Source: Podocnemis expansa
Taxonomy: Eukaryota; Chordata; Testudines; Podocnemididae
DNA length: 64,000 nt
Assembly: GCA_007922195.1 (NCBI GenBank)
Contig: ML682092.1
Location: 1,665,610 to 1,729,609, forward strand
Direction: 5' to 3'
Shown here: positions 34,686 to 46,149 of the stretch, piece by piece
Position numbering within the stretch: the first letter of the stretch is position 1
Layout of the letters: every line of letters begins with the position of its first letter
Made by a program: the position numbers and the translations under genes
The notes under the pieces: model-generated
Told to the model about the DNA's origin: nothing
Database searches by the model: none
Seen by the model: the letters and a program-made list of their open reading frames with translations, nothing else

Positions 34686-37084
34686 CTCTGAGTCGTAACT
34701 AAAGTGGGGCCAACGGGGCTTCCTGGGCAAGCCAGAGCTGCTCAATGGAGCCGCTGTATTAAAGGGCGGGTTTCGCGGTGCTGGCTCCAAGCACCGCTAA
34801 TGGCAAGGGGTGCATTCCAATTGGAATGTACCACAGGTGGCAAAACAGAGTGTTACGGCTCTGCCTGTTCTAGCCTGTTCTCCACCCCCAGTCCCTCTCC
34901 TGTGCCCAGGAGTAGAGCCTGGGAGCAGGCTGCACCCCCCACCCTGCAAACAAAGACAACAGCTTGGAGAGTGGGGTGGGGGGTGGGGGAATTGTAGTCA
35001 CTTTGTTTGGGAGCAGCTTGGGATGTGAACCCGGGAGGCTATCTGGAGCAGGGGGTGGGAACAGTGGGTTACTTATCAGTAACTGTCTTTCTTCGAGATT
35101 GGCTGCTCACATACATTCAGTATTAGGTGTTTACATGCTGCAGCACATGATTAGTCGGAAGCTTTTTGCCCTAGCCTGTTGGAGCAGGGTTGGCGGCTGA
35201 TCCCCCCCTCTGACCACTCCCATGGCTATATATACAGCCCTGACCCTGACCCTTCCCAGTCCCCTTTAAGCCACCAACTCTGGATAGTGGGGACAGTGGG
35301 GCTATCCTGAATGTATGCAAGCAGCCCATCTTGAAGGATGATTATTGGTAAGTAACCCACCATTCTTCATCGAGTGCTGCTCGGATACATTCAGTATTAG
35401 ATGACTACTAGCTGTACCATGGACGGTGGGCAGAGTTGGAGTTTTCCACTTTCACTTATCCCTTAAGGCAAGCTCCAAACCTGGAGGGGTGCCTGAAGTA
35501 AGCATTTTGCCTACATGGAGGGGATATCTTGTAACTCTTCAGAGTCCCGTGACAACGCTAAGTGAGGGGGCCCAAGAGAAGCTATGTGTCACTCTGAGAT
35601 GGACTGGGATTGTAGTGTTGGCTATGCAAGCCTAGAAAGTCCCCAACCCTGGGAACTGAGAGAAATTTGATGAGCTAGGGGCTCATCCCTGAGTGATAAC
35701 ACTGATCCTCTCACTTGCTTTACAAGTACTATCCAGGAAAAAAATAGAAGGGAAGTGAGTCACTTCCTCTGAGGGTTGACATGGATACTGCCCAGGTTAT
35801 CCCGTGTACACTGGGGGGGGGGGGGGGGAAGTAGATCAACCCCTACAAACTGGGCCCTACCCACTGCTCTAGAGGAGCCTATAACAGATACATATTTGGC
35901 AAACAGCCAGGAGACAGGGATCTTCTGTTCATGAGACTTGTAAGAGAGAGAGAGAAGTCTGTCATCTGCGTAGTAAGTGGAATGTAAAACCCTGATCCCA
36001 TTAAAGTTCTCAGACCTTCAATCTCAAATTGTGGCAGCAGAATTGTGGGTAGTGGGAAGTAGCAAAGATGGGTCATCTATTGTGCATTGAGAGACTGGCC
36101 TGTACCTCCACTGAGAAGGTTGGATAGAGGTCTACCCCACTCATCCTGGGGAAAATGGGGGTGATGGAATAGCCCCATGACATGTTGCTAAGCCATGTGG
36201 GAAAATACCCCAATGAAGGGATCTAACAGAGTGGTTCTGAGGGTAGAGGGTTTACCTGAGGTTGGTAATAGGGTAACCTTGGAGACAGAGTTTTATGGGT
36301 GTCAGTCTGGAACTTCCAGGACACTACCCTAGTTCCCCCTGTAAGGTGGGGTAGACATAGACTGTATTGGCCTTTGGAGTTAAGGTGAGGATGAGGATGG
36401 GAAGTTTGCAACCTCTAAGGCTAATTTCTCCTAGGGTCCTTGTGAGAAAGTATGTGGTTATCACTCCTGAGGGCAGATGTGGTCCTGGAGTATTGAAATA
36501 GGAATCACCAGAAAAGAACCCCGATAAAAACGGAAAGAAAGAATGGAGGGAGGGAGGGGACTTTCACCTCCCCACCCATCCTCTTCCAATGGGAGAGTAC
36601 AAGTAGAACCTGGGACACCAAGATCCTGCTTCAGTGTATCGAGGCTGAGAGCCTGAAGAGTAGGGATGAATACGGCAATCAGATCGAGGTTGGCCTTTGT
36701 GTGCACCAAGATTCCTTTGCCTCCTATGGAAGGAGAGGTACAAGTACATAGAGGAGCGACCAGCCGCTTCAGGTCTCTGTGGGTATGTCTACACTGTGTT
36801 TTTAAGTTGACTTAAGGGCCCTTAAGTGAAATAAAGCCCTGTCTACATTGCAGGGTAATAAAGTCAACCTTAGCATCAGGTAAAGTTGACTTTATTACTT
36901 ATGCTTATAAAGTCAACTTTACAGTTAGGTCGACTTTATTAAGTTGACTTACTTAATTGGCCTCCCAATCGCAGAAAACATGGGGATGGAGACTGGCTAG
37001 AAGGCATAACACAGCTGGGAGCATTCCCAGCTGTGTGGCCCACAGCCAAACTCCCCATGTTCCCAGACTGATCTCCCACGTTCT

Positions 37085-37432
37085 GAGCTGACCTGGGCAT
37101 CACAGCCCAACCCAGCATTTTCCCCATTCTTAGCCCGCCTCACATGTTTCCCCTGTTCTTTGCCCGACCCCGCATGTCTCCCCTGTTCTTTGCCTGCTCT
37201 GCATGTCTCTCCCACTCTCAGCCCAACCCTGCCTATCTCGCTCCTTCTCTGCTCAATCCCATATGTCTCCCTGTTCTCTGCCAAAACCTGTGTGTCTCCC
37301 CCCTGCCCTTCTCAGCCCAATCCTTGGTGTCTCCCCCTTCTCTGCCTAAACCCGTCTCCCCTTGCCCTTTTCAGCCTGACCCTGCCTGTCCCTTCCCCTC
37401 TCTGACCAACCCTGTGTGTCTCCCCTTCTCAA
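37085..37432. repeat. ~32-bp pyrimidine-rich minisatellite
   Basis: About ten imperfect units of the form 'ctgcccgacccTGCATGTCTCCCCTGTTCTctg', diverging toward the right. It produces open frames on both strands that are not genes. Confidence 0.7.
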
Positions 37433-37448
37433 AGGATCCCCCTGATAT

Positions 37449-37553
37449 TGTTGTAAAACAAACAAGGAGTCCAGAGGCACTGTTTAAGACTAACAAATTT
37501 ATTTATTGGATGAGCTTTCATGGGATTAAAATCCCACTTCATCAGACAGTTTG
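37449..37553. repeat. Dispersed 'acaaggagtcc..gaggcac' repeat, inverted copy
   Basis: The words 'aaaacaaacaaggagtccagaggcac', 'gactaacaaatttattt' and 'gagctttcatgggattaaaatcccacttcatcagaca' are the complement of the family seen at 16170 and 26605. It lies within the Harbinger element. Confidence 0.65.
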
Positions 37554-39199
37554 AAGATGAGGGAATTTACAGAATGGTAGGAAATAAATGCAGGGGAGTG
37601 TAAGACATAGGATCAGGTCGCAGTCTAACAGCAAATTAAAGCAGTTGTTAAGATTCAAACACTGGAAAATAGCACATGGAAAGAAAGAAAGTTGCTATTT
37701 CTTTTAGATTAGATTGTGTGAAAGCAGGATTAAATCCTGACTATGGATTTTTTCCCCATTATAACAGGTGATTTGACTTCACTTCCCTCTATGTGCTGTT
37801 TCCTGGTGTTTAAGTCTTAACTACTGCTGCACCCTGCCCCTGCGCTGGCAGTTGCCCTGCAGCACCTGTTCAAGAGCCAGATGAATCTGGGCAACACAGG
37901 GAGGGTGTGGAGTGCTGCGCTGGCACATTGCTGGGCTACATCAGGCTTCCTGACCTCCCTGGGCTCCCTGTTGCCACAAACAGTATGGAGGGCGGTGTGG
38001 TCACTCACTTCCTGTAGTAAAGGAGTGGTCGGAAGAGAGGGGCACCTCTGCTGTGGTGCACTGTGGGCCAGGTACCCACAATGCATCACTCCTAGGGCAG
38101 TCTAGCAGCTGCCAGTGTGGACGTGGGCAGTCTCCTGGCATTTTGAGTGTGGACGTGCTACACTGGCTTAATAAGGTCTACTTTAAGCAGACTTTATTAA
38201 GCCGGCTTAACCGAGCCCTGTAGTGTAGACATAGCCTGTGTGAGCACATGAGGCTCAAGATTCATGAAGGCCTCTATCCATTAAGATATGAAGTAGTCCA
38301 GGATTGAAGGGCATAAAACTGTAGGACATAAGTCGGCATACTATATCCCGGGCAGAGTCCAGTCACGAAGTGTACTGGGTATCCTGGGAAGTCTCTTAAG
38401 GCTTGCGTAGACAACGTTCCCATTAGCTCCTTGCCCCAATTGGAGGAACAGAAAAGGATCAAGCATCTCCCTAGGTGAAGAACTGTAGAGAGAGAGAAGA
38501 ACCTCTATCTCCCCTTAACTGGTTTGCATGGATTGATAATGCCCCACTAGGCCTTAGAGATGGAGTGGAGGAAGGGAACCATTGAGGGACCCTTTAGCAG
38601 GTGAGGAGGAGAGAGGCAGGGGTATGTCCAAGGAGGTGGAGGTAACCTCATTGAAGTTGCACAGTGGAGGGGTGTAGATTGCAAGAATTTGGGAAAACCA
38701 TCCTCCCGTGTTTGAATGCACTTACATGGAAAGCTATGGCAGAGGGAACAGGACTGGAAGGCTATGTCCACACCTAGGTGGTTAAGCCAATTTAACTTAA
38801 AGCGGTTTAACCAAAGTGAAATAAAACTTGTTAAGGTGCTTTAAGTTAAATTGCTTTAACAGGTCCACACCAAGAAAACCCAAATCAAAATAGCATGCCT
38901 GGACACAGGACTTGCTAGTTCGATTCTGGGGTGAGCCACCATGGGAGGTGTGGCAAGATGGCTGCCTGGCAGGGCCATGCCCCTGGCCAACCGCATAAAA
39001 GCAGGAACTGCCCTCAGCTTCCTGTCCATTCTGGCTGGAGGTGGACTGCAAGAGCGGTGGCAATGGATGCTCCCCAGCTCCCATTCCATCATCTTGTGGC
39101 AGCCAGGCCCTCCACAACTCTCCAGGGTGGCCTCCAGCATTGTGACACATTTTTCATGGACAATGATGGCACTGAACCCGAGGCCCTAAACATTTTTTT

Positions 39200-39441
39200 G
39201 CAGGGTTTCAGAGTGGCCTTGCTTACCCTCCCCACCTCTGTGCTCCGGCGCATCTGGGCACAGGAGACCAGCAGGGACTGATGGGAGTGTGTAGTGCTGG
39301 GAACAGGGAGCAACAAGCAGTGGTGCAGGAACTTCAGGATGAGCAGGGAGACCTTCATCCACCTGGTCTCAGAGCTCACCTCATTCCTGCGCTGAAGGGA
39401 CACTGTGATGAGACCTACCGTCACTGTGGACAAGAGAGTCA
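39200..39441 (+). pseudogene. Harbinger transposase, N-terminal part before the CR1 insertion
   Basis: The frame reads WECVVLGTGSNKQWCRNFRM then SRETFIHLVSELTSFLR, a TGA (39393-39395), and RDTVMRPTVTVDKR, at which point CR1-b interrupts. This matches the layout of HARBI1-like transposases: W-x-FRMS..TF..L followed by a VEKRVAIALW-type helix. The remainder of that helix resumes at 40886. Confidence 0.8.
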
Positions 39442-40890
39442 TAGAATCATAGAATCATAGGGTTGGAAGGGACCTCATAGGTCATCTAGTCCAACCCCCT
39501 GCCAGAAAAAGCAGGACCACTCCCATTAGATCATCCCAGTCAGGGTTTTGTCCAGCTGGGCCTTGAACACCTCCAGAGATGGAGATTCCACCACCTCCCT
39601 AGGCAGCTTATTCCAATGCTTCACCACTCGCCTAGTAAGGAAGTTTNNNNNNNNNNTCCTTTTTGTAGTGGGGAGCCCAAAACTGGACACAGTATTCCAG
39701 ATGTGGCCTCACTAGTGCAGAATAGAGGGGAATGATCACATCCCTCGATCTGCTGGTAACACTTCTTCTGATGCAGCCCAGTATGCCATTGGCCTTTTTG
39801 GCAGCAAGCGCACACTGCTGACTCATATCCAGCTTCCCATCCACCATGACTCCCAGGTCCTTTTCTCCAGTGCTGCTATTTAGCTGATCACTCCCCAGCC
39901 TGTAGCAGTACATGGGTTTTTTTCGTCCCAAGTGCAGGATTTTACACTTGTCCTTGTTGAACCTCATGAGATTCCTCTTGGCCCACTGCTCCAATTTGTC
40001 TAGGTCTCCCTGAATCCTGTCCCTGCCCTCTAGGGTGTCTACCGTTCCCCCCAGTTTGGTATCGTCTGCAAACTTACTAAGTGTACAATCTATCCCATCA
40101 TCCAGATCATTAATGAAAACATTGAACAGAACTGGCCCCAGGACCGACCCCTGGGGCACACCACTTGTTACTGCTTGCCAACTTGACATGGAGCCATTGA
40201 TTCCTACACGCTGAAACCGTTGATCTAGCCAGTTTTCTATCCACCTTACAGTCCACGCATCTAACCCATACTTCCTTAATTTGCCAATGAGAATGCTGTG
40301 GGAAACCGTATCAAAAGCCTTGCTAAAGTCAAGGTATATCACATCAACGGCTCTTCCGGCATCCACAAATCCAGTCATCTCATCATAGAAGGCGATGAGG
40401 TTGGTCAGGCATGATTTACCCTTGGTAAATCCATGCTGACTGTTCCTGATTACTCTATTTTCCTCCAAATGTTTCAGGATGGATTCTTTGAGAAGCTGCT
40501 CCATGATTTTTCCAGGGATTGAGGTGAGGCTGACTGGTCTGTAATTCCCTGGATGCTTCTTTTTCCCCTTTCTTGAAAATAGGCACTACAATTGCTTTTT
40601 TCCAGTCCTCTGGCACCTCCCCTGTTCGCCACGAGTTTTCAAAGATAATGGCCAACGGTACTGCTATCTCATCAGCCAGCTCCCTCAGCACCCTCGGATG
40701 CAGTTCATCCGGCCCCGTGGACTTGTGCACATCTAGTTTCTTTAAGTAGTCCCTAACCTGACCTTCTGTCACCAAGGGCCTCTCTTCTTCTCCCCAGTCT
40801 ACCGTACCTAGTGTAGTGGGCTGGGAGCTGACCTTGCTTGTGAAAACTGAAGTAAAAAAAGCATTGAGCACTTCAGCTTTTTCAGCAGAG
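39437..40890 (-). mobile_element. CR1 LINE, 5'-truncated copy b, inside the Harbinger transposase gene
   Basis: The 3' tail (TCATAGAATCATAGAATCATAG) is at the left and the truncated 5' end at the right, within the ORF2 linker. The 5-bp AGAGT (39437-39441 and 40886-40890) flanks it as a target duplication. It encodes the RT region including [22 protein letters not shown] and [14 protein letters not shown]. There is a frame disturbance near 40555 (extra bases before the EASRELQ segment). A 10-N gap at 39647-39656 hides about 267 bp. Confidence 0.9.
39647..39656. other. Assembly gap (10 N) inside CR1-b
   Basis: Comparison with CR1-a (aagttt ending 21181; tccttttt starting 21449) shows the gap stands for about 267 bp of the ORF2 C-terminus. 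The gap size is nominal. Confidence 0.9.
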
Positions 40891-41760
40891 TGGCCATTGC
40901 ACTGTGGAAGATGGCCACTTCTGAGTCCTATGGGTCGGTGGCACACCTCTTTGGTGTTGACAGGTCCACCATCAGCGAGGCTTTGCTGCAAGTTGCCAGC
41001 ACCATCAATGAGGTCCTGCAGCCATGCCTTGCCACCCCAGGTGAGCTACGGGACACCATCGCTGGCATTGCTGCCTTAGGGTTCCTGAACTGCACTGGGA
41101 TCCTGGATGCTACCCACATCCCTGTGCAAGCGCCAGAGCACCGTGCGGCTGAGTACCACAACTGCAAGGGATATCATTCTATGATTCTTCAGGCCCTTGT
41201 GGACCACCAGGGTGTGTTCCAGAATAGCTACGTTGGATGGCCAGGCAGGGCACATGATGCCAGGGTCCTGCAGAACTCTGCTGTGTACCGTGGCATGGAG
41301 GCGGGCACCTTCTTCCCCCCCCATAACATCACCGTCGGGGAAGTGGAGGTGCCCATCCTCATAACTGCTGATGCGGCTTACCCCCCTTCACCCCTGGCTC
41401 ATGCGCCCCTACAGGGGACCTCTCGATGCCGGCCACCTGCTGTTCAACCACTGCCTGACCCACTGCCACCAGGTGGTAGACCAGGCATTTGGGAGACTGA
41501 AGGCCCGGTGAAGGTGCCTGCTCACACGCCTCCACCTCACAGATGACACCGCTGTGGAGGTCATCAGTGCATGTGTGGTCCTCCACAATCTTTGTGAGCT
41601 CTGGGGAGAGACAGTACCTGCCACCTGGGAGGCTGATGCAGAGCTCATAGGCAGGCAATTCCATCAGCCAGAAGCTGTGCCCCTAAAAGAGCATGCACCA
41701 GCGAGATGTATCGTGGCGTGTGATGCAGTTAAGGACCTGATCCTCAGTGAGGACCGCTGA
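40886..41760 (+). pseudogene. Harbinger transposase (HARBI1-like), catalytic part
   Basis: After the insertion the frame continues VAIALWKMATSESYGSVAHL, then a helix-turn-helix-like FGVDRSTISEALLQV. The DDE core has a first Asp in GILDATHIPV (about 41106) and a second in GRAHDARVLQNS (about 41256). The third acidic position is Asp in QVVDQAFGRLKAR (41479-41481), where most Harbinger enzymes have Glu. An extra C in the C-run at 41381-41386 shifts the frame after ADAAYP. A TGA at 41509-41511 replaces the usual Trp of LKxRW. The C-terminus then reads LTRLHLTDDTAVEVISACVV and LHNLCELWG to a stop at 41760. The enzyme would cut at TWA-like 3-bp targets. It is inactive as written. Confidence 0.85.
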
Positions 41761-41889
41761 GGGCCAGGGTCACCTCATCAACCCCCCCCCCCATTCCCCC
41801 TCCTGCCACAGACAACCCCCACCCTCCCACCCACCCCCTGAACCATACCCTCATAAATCTCTGCAACCAAATCTAAACGTTCAGTATTT

Positions 41890-43660
41890 TTTATTAACAA
41901 TGGGAGAGGGGGCAGGGCAAAGATGGGCTTGGGAGGCAGTAAGGGGATTCAGAAGTGTTGGGGTGAGAACTGGGAAGGGGTTTTCTAACTGGGGAGGGGG
42001 GATGTGGGTGGGGGGCACTACTTGGCCCACGACCTTCCATGCCATGGCCTCCCCCAAGGCCGCCGCGGGTCTGTGGGTGCCTGTGGCGAGGGATGCCAGG
42101 CTCCCTCTGCAAATTTCTCTCTGCTCCTGGGGGGGCCAGGTATCCTGCAGTGAGCTGCAGTCTTCCCGCAGCATCCCGGACTGCTACACTGAAGTCCTGC
42201 AGCACATTGTTTTGCTGCTCCAGAGCTGTGACAATGTGGTCATTCGCGTCAGCCGCCCGCTGCAACTGTTGGAGGGCACGATCCTGGCAGCGGGCTAGCT
42301 GCTCCCGCCATGCTCAGCTGGACTCCACCGCCCTCTCGCCAAGCTTGAGGAGCCTCTGCAGGACTTCGTCCCGGGTCAAGTGGGCCCTCCTCCTCCTCCT
42401 CCGGGTGGTGGCTTCTGGGCTCCCAGGGGCAGAGCAGTGGGTGGCTCTACGAGCTGCTGGAGGGAAGGTGAAACTATCATTAGCCCCTTCAGCCTACTGC
42501 CCTTGGCTGTGTGCAGCTTGTCAGCTGCAAATACCTCTGCCCCGACTTTCGACAGGCAGCCTGAACTGTGTTCTGTGGGACAGTACCCCAAAGGTGCACA
42601 TGGTTTCACGATGCCCACTGAGGTGGGAGGCAGCGAGGCTGGTCTTGCCTCAGGGAGTTTCCCAAGGCCAAGTGCCAGCAATGACGGCATCACGCTGTCC
42701 ACCCTTGATACCGCCACATGCAGTGACTGCTACGTTGACAGTCTGCAATCCAGACCCCGCATGGGTCTGGCAGCCTGGTGCCACATATCCCTTGGCCAGT
42801 GGAAGGGCCTCCACACCCCTCTGGCCCCGTGCCCGCACTGTCCCTGTCCAATGCCCCCCTCAGCAGCCATGCCACAGGTAGGCTTGGCCCAGCCTGCATG
42901 CAGCAGGGAGGATCACTCACCTACAGGTGTTGTGATGGTTCTCCGGGACATCCCCTCTTCAGTCTCCATCTCCACGGGGGGGAGCCTCAGATGTCTCCCG
43001 ATGTTCCTCCTCCTCCTTCTCGGGGGTGCCTGTCCCCTGCTCCTGCACCAGGAACAGCTCTGGGCTGGATGGCTGGGCCTGCGTGGGTGGAGCACTCCCT
43101 GCCTGGCTGGTGTTGCCCATGTCAAGTGACGCCTTGCTCTCCAAGGGGTGTTGCTTGGGGGACATGGCTGCCTGGCTGTGCTTGGCCAAATCCCTGGCCC
43201 TGGATGGGAGGCCGCTGGGCTCTCCTGCCAGGAAAGTGTGCAGCTCGTCAAAAAAGGGGCAGGTGGCTGAGCTGCCTTCCCCCTGGAGCTACCTGGCTTC
43301 TCGGGTGCAGGCATAGTCCTGCCTCAGGACCTTCACTTTTGCGCAAACCTGCTCGAGGTGCACTGGTAGCCGTGCTCTGACATGGCTCTGGCCATATTAG
43401 TATATATGTCATGGTTCCAGTGCCTGGCCCGGAATCATGCACATATGTTTCCTGTACCCCACATGCCAGTGAGGCATCTGACCTTGTCAGGGGTCCATAC
43501 AGGAGCCCTCCGACACTGTGTGCCAGAGCTGGCAGCAGACGCCTCTGCCATGCCTAGTCTCAGTGCCCAGCATGTACTGCAAGTCACAGGGCACTGGGCT
43601 TCCTGCTTCCTGGCAGAGGCAAAGCACCCTGGGAGGAAGAAGGTCAAAATGGTGTTATTT
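41890..43660 (-). pseudogene. Harbinger Myb/SANT-like DNA-binding protein, degenerate
   Basis: On the minus strand near 43510-43435 is APVWTPDKVRCLTGMWGTGN, the first helix of a trihelix Myb/SANT domain. After a TGA comes FRARHWNHDIYTNMARAMSEHGYQ. A frameshift leads to VCAKVKVLRQDYACTREAR, the recognition-helix end. Downstream are an acidic/Pro linker (SSPELFLVQEQGTGTPEKEE, about 43070) and a C-terminal coiled segment, LQRAADANDHIVTALEQQNN (about 42265). This gene is the standard partner of the Harbinger nuclease and recruits it to the transposon ends. Stops at 43435 and 43275 and the frameshift make it a pseudogene. The exact exon limits are uncertain. Confidence 0.7.
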
Positions 43661-43899
43661 CAATTTAACTGTTAAATTGAAATAACATGTCCGAACAGCG
43701 TTATTTTGATTCAACGGAATCGAAATAACCATCATATCAATATAAAACCTGGTTTTATTAAATTGATATGAAAATGCTTAGATTGAAATAACGGGGCTTG
43801 TTATTTTGATCTAAAAAAACGTTGTCTGGATATAACACTGGCTGAATCAATATAACGCTGGTTATATCGATTCAACCACTGTGTGTGGACATACCCGAA

Positions 43900-44318
43900 G
43901 AGCACAAGCCCTATGAAGAAAGACTGAAGGAACTAGGCTTATTTAGCCTGCAGAAGAGAAGACTGAGGGGGGATTTGATAGCAACCTTCAACTACTTGAA
44001 GGGTTGCTCCAAGGAGGATGGAGCTCGACTGTTCTCGGTAGTAACAGAGGGCAGAACGAGAAGCAATGGTTTCAAGTTACAGCTGGGGCAGTCCAGGCTG
44101 GATATTAGGAGAAACTTCCTTACTAGGCGAGTGGTGAAGCATTGGAATAAGCTGCCTAGGGAGGTGGTGGAATCTCCATCTCTGGAGGTGTTCAAGGCCC
44201 AGCTGGACAAAACCCTGACTGGGATGATCTAATGGGAGTGGTCCTGCTTTTTTTGGCAGGGGGTTGGACTAGATGACCTCGTGGGGTCCCTTCCAACCCT
44301 ATGATTCTATGATTCTAC
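43900..44318 (+). mobile_element. CR1 LINE 3' fragment, copy c
   Basis: 5'-truncated to the last ~110 codons of ORF2 ([20 protein letters not shown] to KTLTGMI, stop at 44232) plus the 3' UTR and CTATGATTCTATGATTCTA tail. The coding part is intact and nearly identical to copies a and d. The Harbinger right end and its GAA duplication directly abut its 5' boundary. Confidence 0.9.
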
Positions 44319-44918
44319 TCATGGCAACCTTGGAGGACAGGGATGCTTTCTGCTTCTAGCTGAAGGGCTGACTCTTCCCCAACATGCTCCTGTGGGTGTG
44401 GATCTGGGTAGACAGAAGAGTTAGATAGCCACAGGTTTTTGCATTCTGACTGAAAAACAAGGGGATAAACCCTCCACCAGAGGGCCAGGGAAGTGGGTTG
44501 GGCTTATCTGGAGGATGCATCATGGAAAACTGAAGTGCCATAAAGGTATCCCTACTTAAAAAGTTACAGGGAGAAAGAAGAACCCCGGGGTAATCATAGG
44601 GAGACTGAACTGAAAGGAAAGGGTGAGGGGATTCCCTATGTGGAAAAAATGGTACTGGGGTGCCCACTGATTGGGACCTAATCTGGTCCTTGTTTCCCCA
44701 CTAATGTGAGGTGATTGCAGGATGGAAAGGAAAGGAAGGAGGGGGTATGTATATCGCATGCCCCACCAGGAGAAACAATGCATGGTACTCACCTAATAAC
44801 ACAGTAGAGGGTGGCCCTATGGATCTGTGAGTTAAGGGCTATCCGGGTCATGCTTGCAAGAGTATTTTCTCACAATAGCAGGAGGAACAGTTAAGTAAGG
44901 GGCTTAAGGGTCCCACCC

Positions 44919-45103
44919 ACTATTCCCTCTAAGCTGTGTGCATGTGTGCGTGCACACAGGTCATGAAACCTCCGCACACAACAAAATAAAGTGCACACAA
45001 AAAAATTTAATAGTGCTAATATTGGTGCTCACAAAGAAATGTTCTTGCGCACACAAAGAAATTGTTTGTGCACACAGTCTACGAGCAATTAGAGGGAACA
45101 TTA
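44919..45103. mobile_element. hAT-type MITE (TIR ..TTCCCTCTAA, TSD GTCCCACC)
   Basis: Left CACTATTCCCTCTAA and right TTAGAGGGAACATTA are inverted repeats. The perfect 8-mer gtcccacc flanks it (44911-44918, 45104-45111). The interior has repeated TGTGCGTGCACAC-like words. Same family as 11018-11480, inserted in the DIRS-D body. Confidence 0.9.
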
Positions 45104-45410
45104 GTCCCACCATAGGGTTATAGGGCACTATGAGGGCCCCATTGCTCATGTGATTGAGCCCCATGGGACTGGCCTCTGGCTCAGCCTCTGTTCTTAACCT
45201 GCCCTTCTTAATTCTTGCTAAGCTATGCTCTGGTGAGTGCCAAGGTTCTGAACGAGGAAAATAGTTTCTGAGGTTCTTGAAAGTGGGAAATGCCAGGTTG
45301 TAAGAAGAAAAGGGAGGGTGGTAAATAGGGGATCTTGATTGTTTGACCCCTATACACCCTTGATGGAAAGCAGAATAAATCCCAGATGGTAGAGGGGGCA
45401 ATGTGCCAGG

Positions 45411-45699
45411 CAAGGACGTTGCTGGCGCTGGGCACTCTGGGGCACATGCCCTTAATCCCAGCGCCAGTGCCCTGGATCTCCAGGCCCCTGGCGGGGATGT
45501 GGGGCCTGGCCTCCTGCAGCCGCTTCTGGCCCTGTCCCTTGCCGGGGATGTGGGGCCTAGCCACCCGTGGCGGTGTGGCAGCGCCCAGCCCTGTCACTGG
45601 CGAGGGGGCAGGGCCTGCAGGCTGGGGGGTGGGGCCTGCAGCCCAGGGCAGGGCCTGGGCCCGTGCCCTGGGTCCCTCCCCCAGCCAGCGACACCCCTG
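45411..45699. mobile_element. hAT-type MITE, GCGTCGCTGGC family, copy 2
   Basis: Ends are CAAGGACGTTGCTGGC and GCCAGCGACACCCCTG. Flanking 8-mers are gtgccagg and ctaccagg (5 of 8). The interior has two 'ccggggatgtggggcctggcc' words. Inserted in the DIRS-D body. Confidence 0.75.
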
Positions 45700-46149
45700 C
45701 TACCAGGAGCAGCCAGAGTAGTTTCCAGGTTCAGCTATGAGACCGGTGAGTCTCATGAAAGGGACCCCGACCCATAGGGCTATACAGATCCCTGATTGGT
45801 CAGCCAGCTCTAGCATACGGAGGAGGGTATGAGGAGAAACAGAGAAGGTGTTTTTCCCTCCTTTTTGGGTTGTGTACCCCTCTGCTAAGTTCTGAGGGAT
45901 TTCTATAGGAAAGAAGATGGCTGTGAGAGAACAGTGATGTATGCCTGGGGTGGTTATCTCTGATGGGCCCGGTAGTCTAAGGAGGGGACCTCTGTGGGAG
46001 CACGTGTTTGGGGTCCCTGGGAGGCTCATCTTCTATTCTATCTGGTCAAGAGGGCTGATGGTGAGGGCTTGGAGGATGACTAGGTGTTTGAGATGGGAAC
46101 ATACCCAGAGATTGGAGATCCGATCTGGGGTCCCTAGCGCCACTTAACA

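Larger units (their letters stand above)
32771..35063. other. Background between DIRS-C and DIRS-D
   Basis: AT-rich sequence to about 33540, then GC-rich material with a minisatellite and a hAT MITE (listed separately). A possible TIR remnant 'cctagttacggccctg' at 33642-33657 is complementary to 'agggccgtaacta' at 15224, but no full element could be delimited. No gene recognised. Confidence 0.45.
36781..38236. mobile_element. 1.46-kb Harbinger-type element (TSD TGT)
   Basis: Ends are GGGTATGTCTACACTGTG and CACTACAG-type complement TAGTGTAGACATAGCC. TGT flanks both sides (36778-36780, 38237-38239). The subterminal parts are rich in GTTGACTTTATTAAG / TTTATTAAGCCGGCTTAA words. The middle carries a pyrimidine-rich minisatellite and an inverted fragment of the 'gtgccac' repeat. 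No transposase frame is visible, so it is non-autonomous. Confidence 0.8.
38760..43896 (+). mobile_element. PIF/Harbinger DNA transposon, autonomous type, degenerate (TSD GAA)
   Basis: The left end GGCTATGTCCACACCTAGGTGG pairs with the right end complement GGGTATGTCCACACACAGTGG. GAA flanks both sides (38757-38759, 43897-43899). It carries both genes expected of the superfamily: a DDE nuclease on the plus strand and a Myb/SANT-like protein on the minus strand, converging. The transposase gene is split by CR1 copy b (39442-40885), leaving about 3.7 kb of Harbinger sequence. The non-autonomous elements at 807-1283 and about 53614-54783 share its subterminal block. Confidence 0.85.

Noticed and set aside
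33642..34800. A transposon bounded by 'ctagttacggccctg' and 'gtcgtaactaaag' words
   Set aside because: The words resemble the inverted ends of a family also hinted at near 15224, but orientation and spacing do not give one consistent element.
42380..43380. Long plus-strand frames inside the Harbinger element
   Set aside because: They are antisense shadows of the degenerate Myb/SANT-like gene. The minus strand carries the recognisable motif and the plus frames have Pro/Ser-rich low-complexity content.
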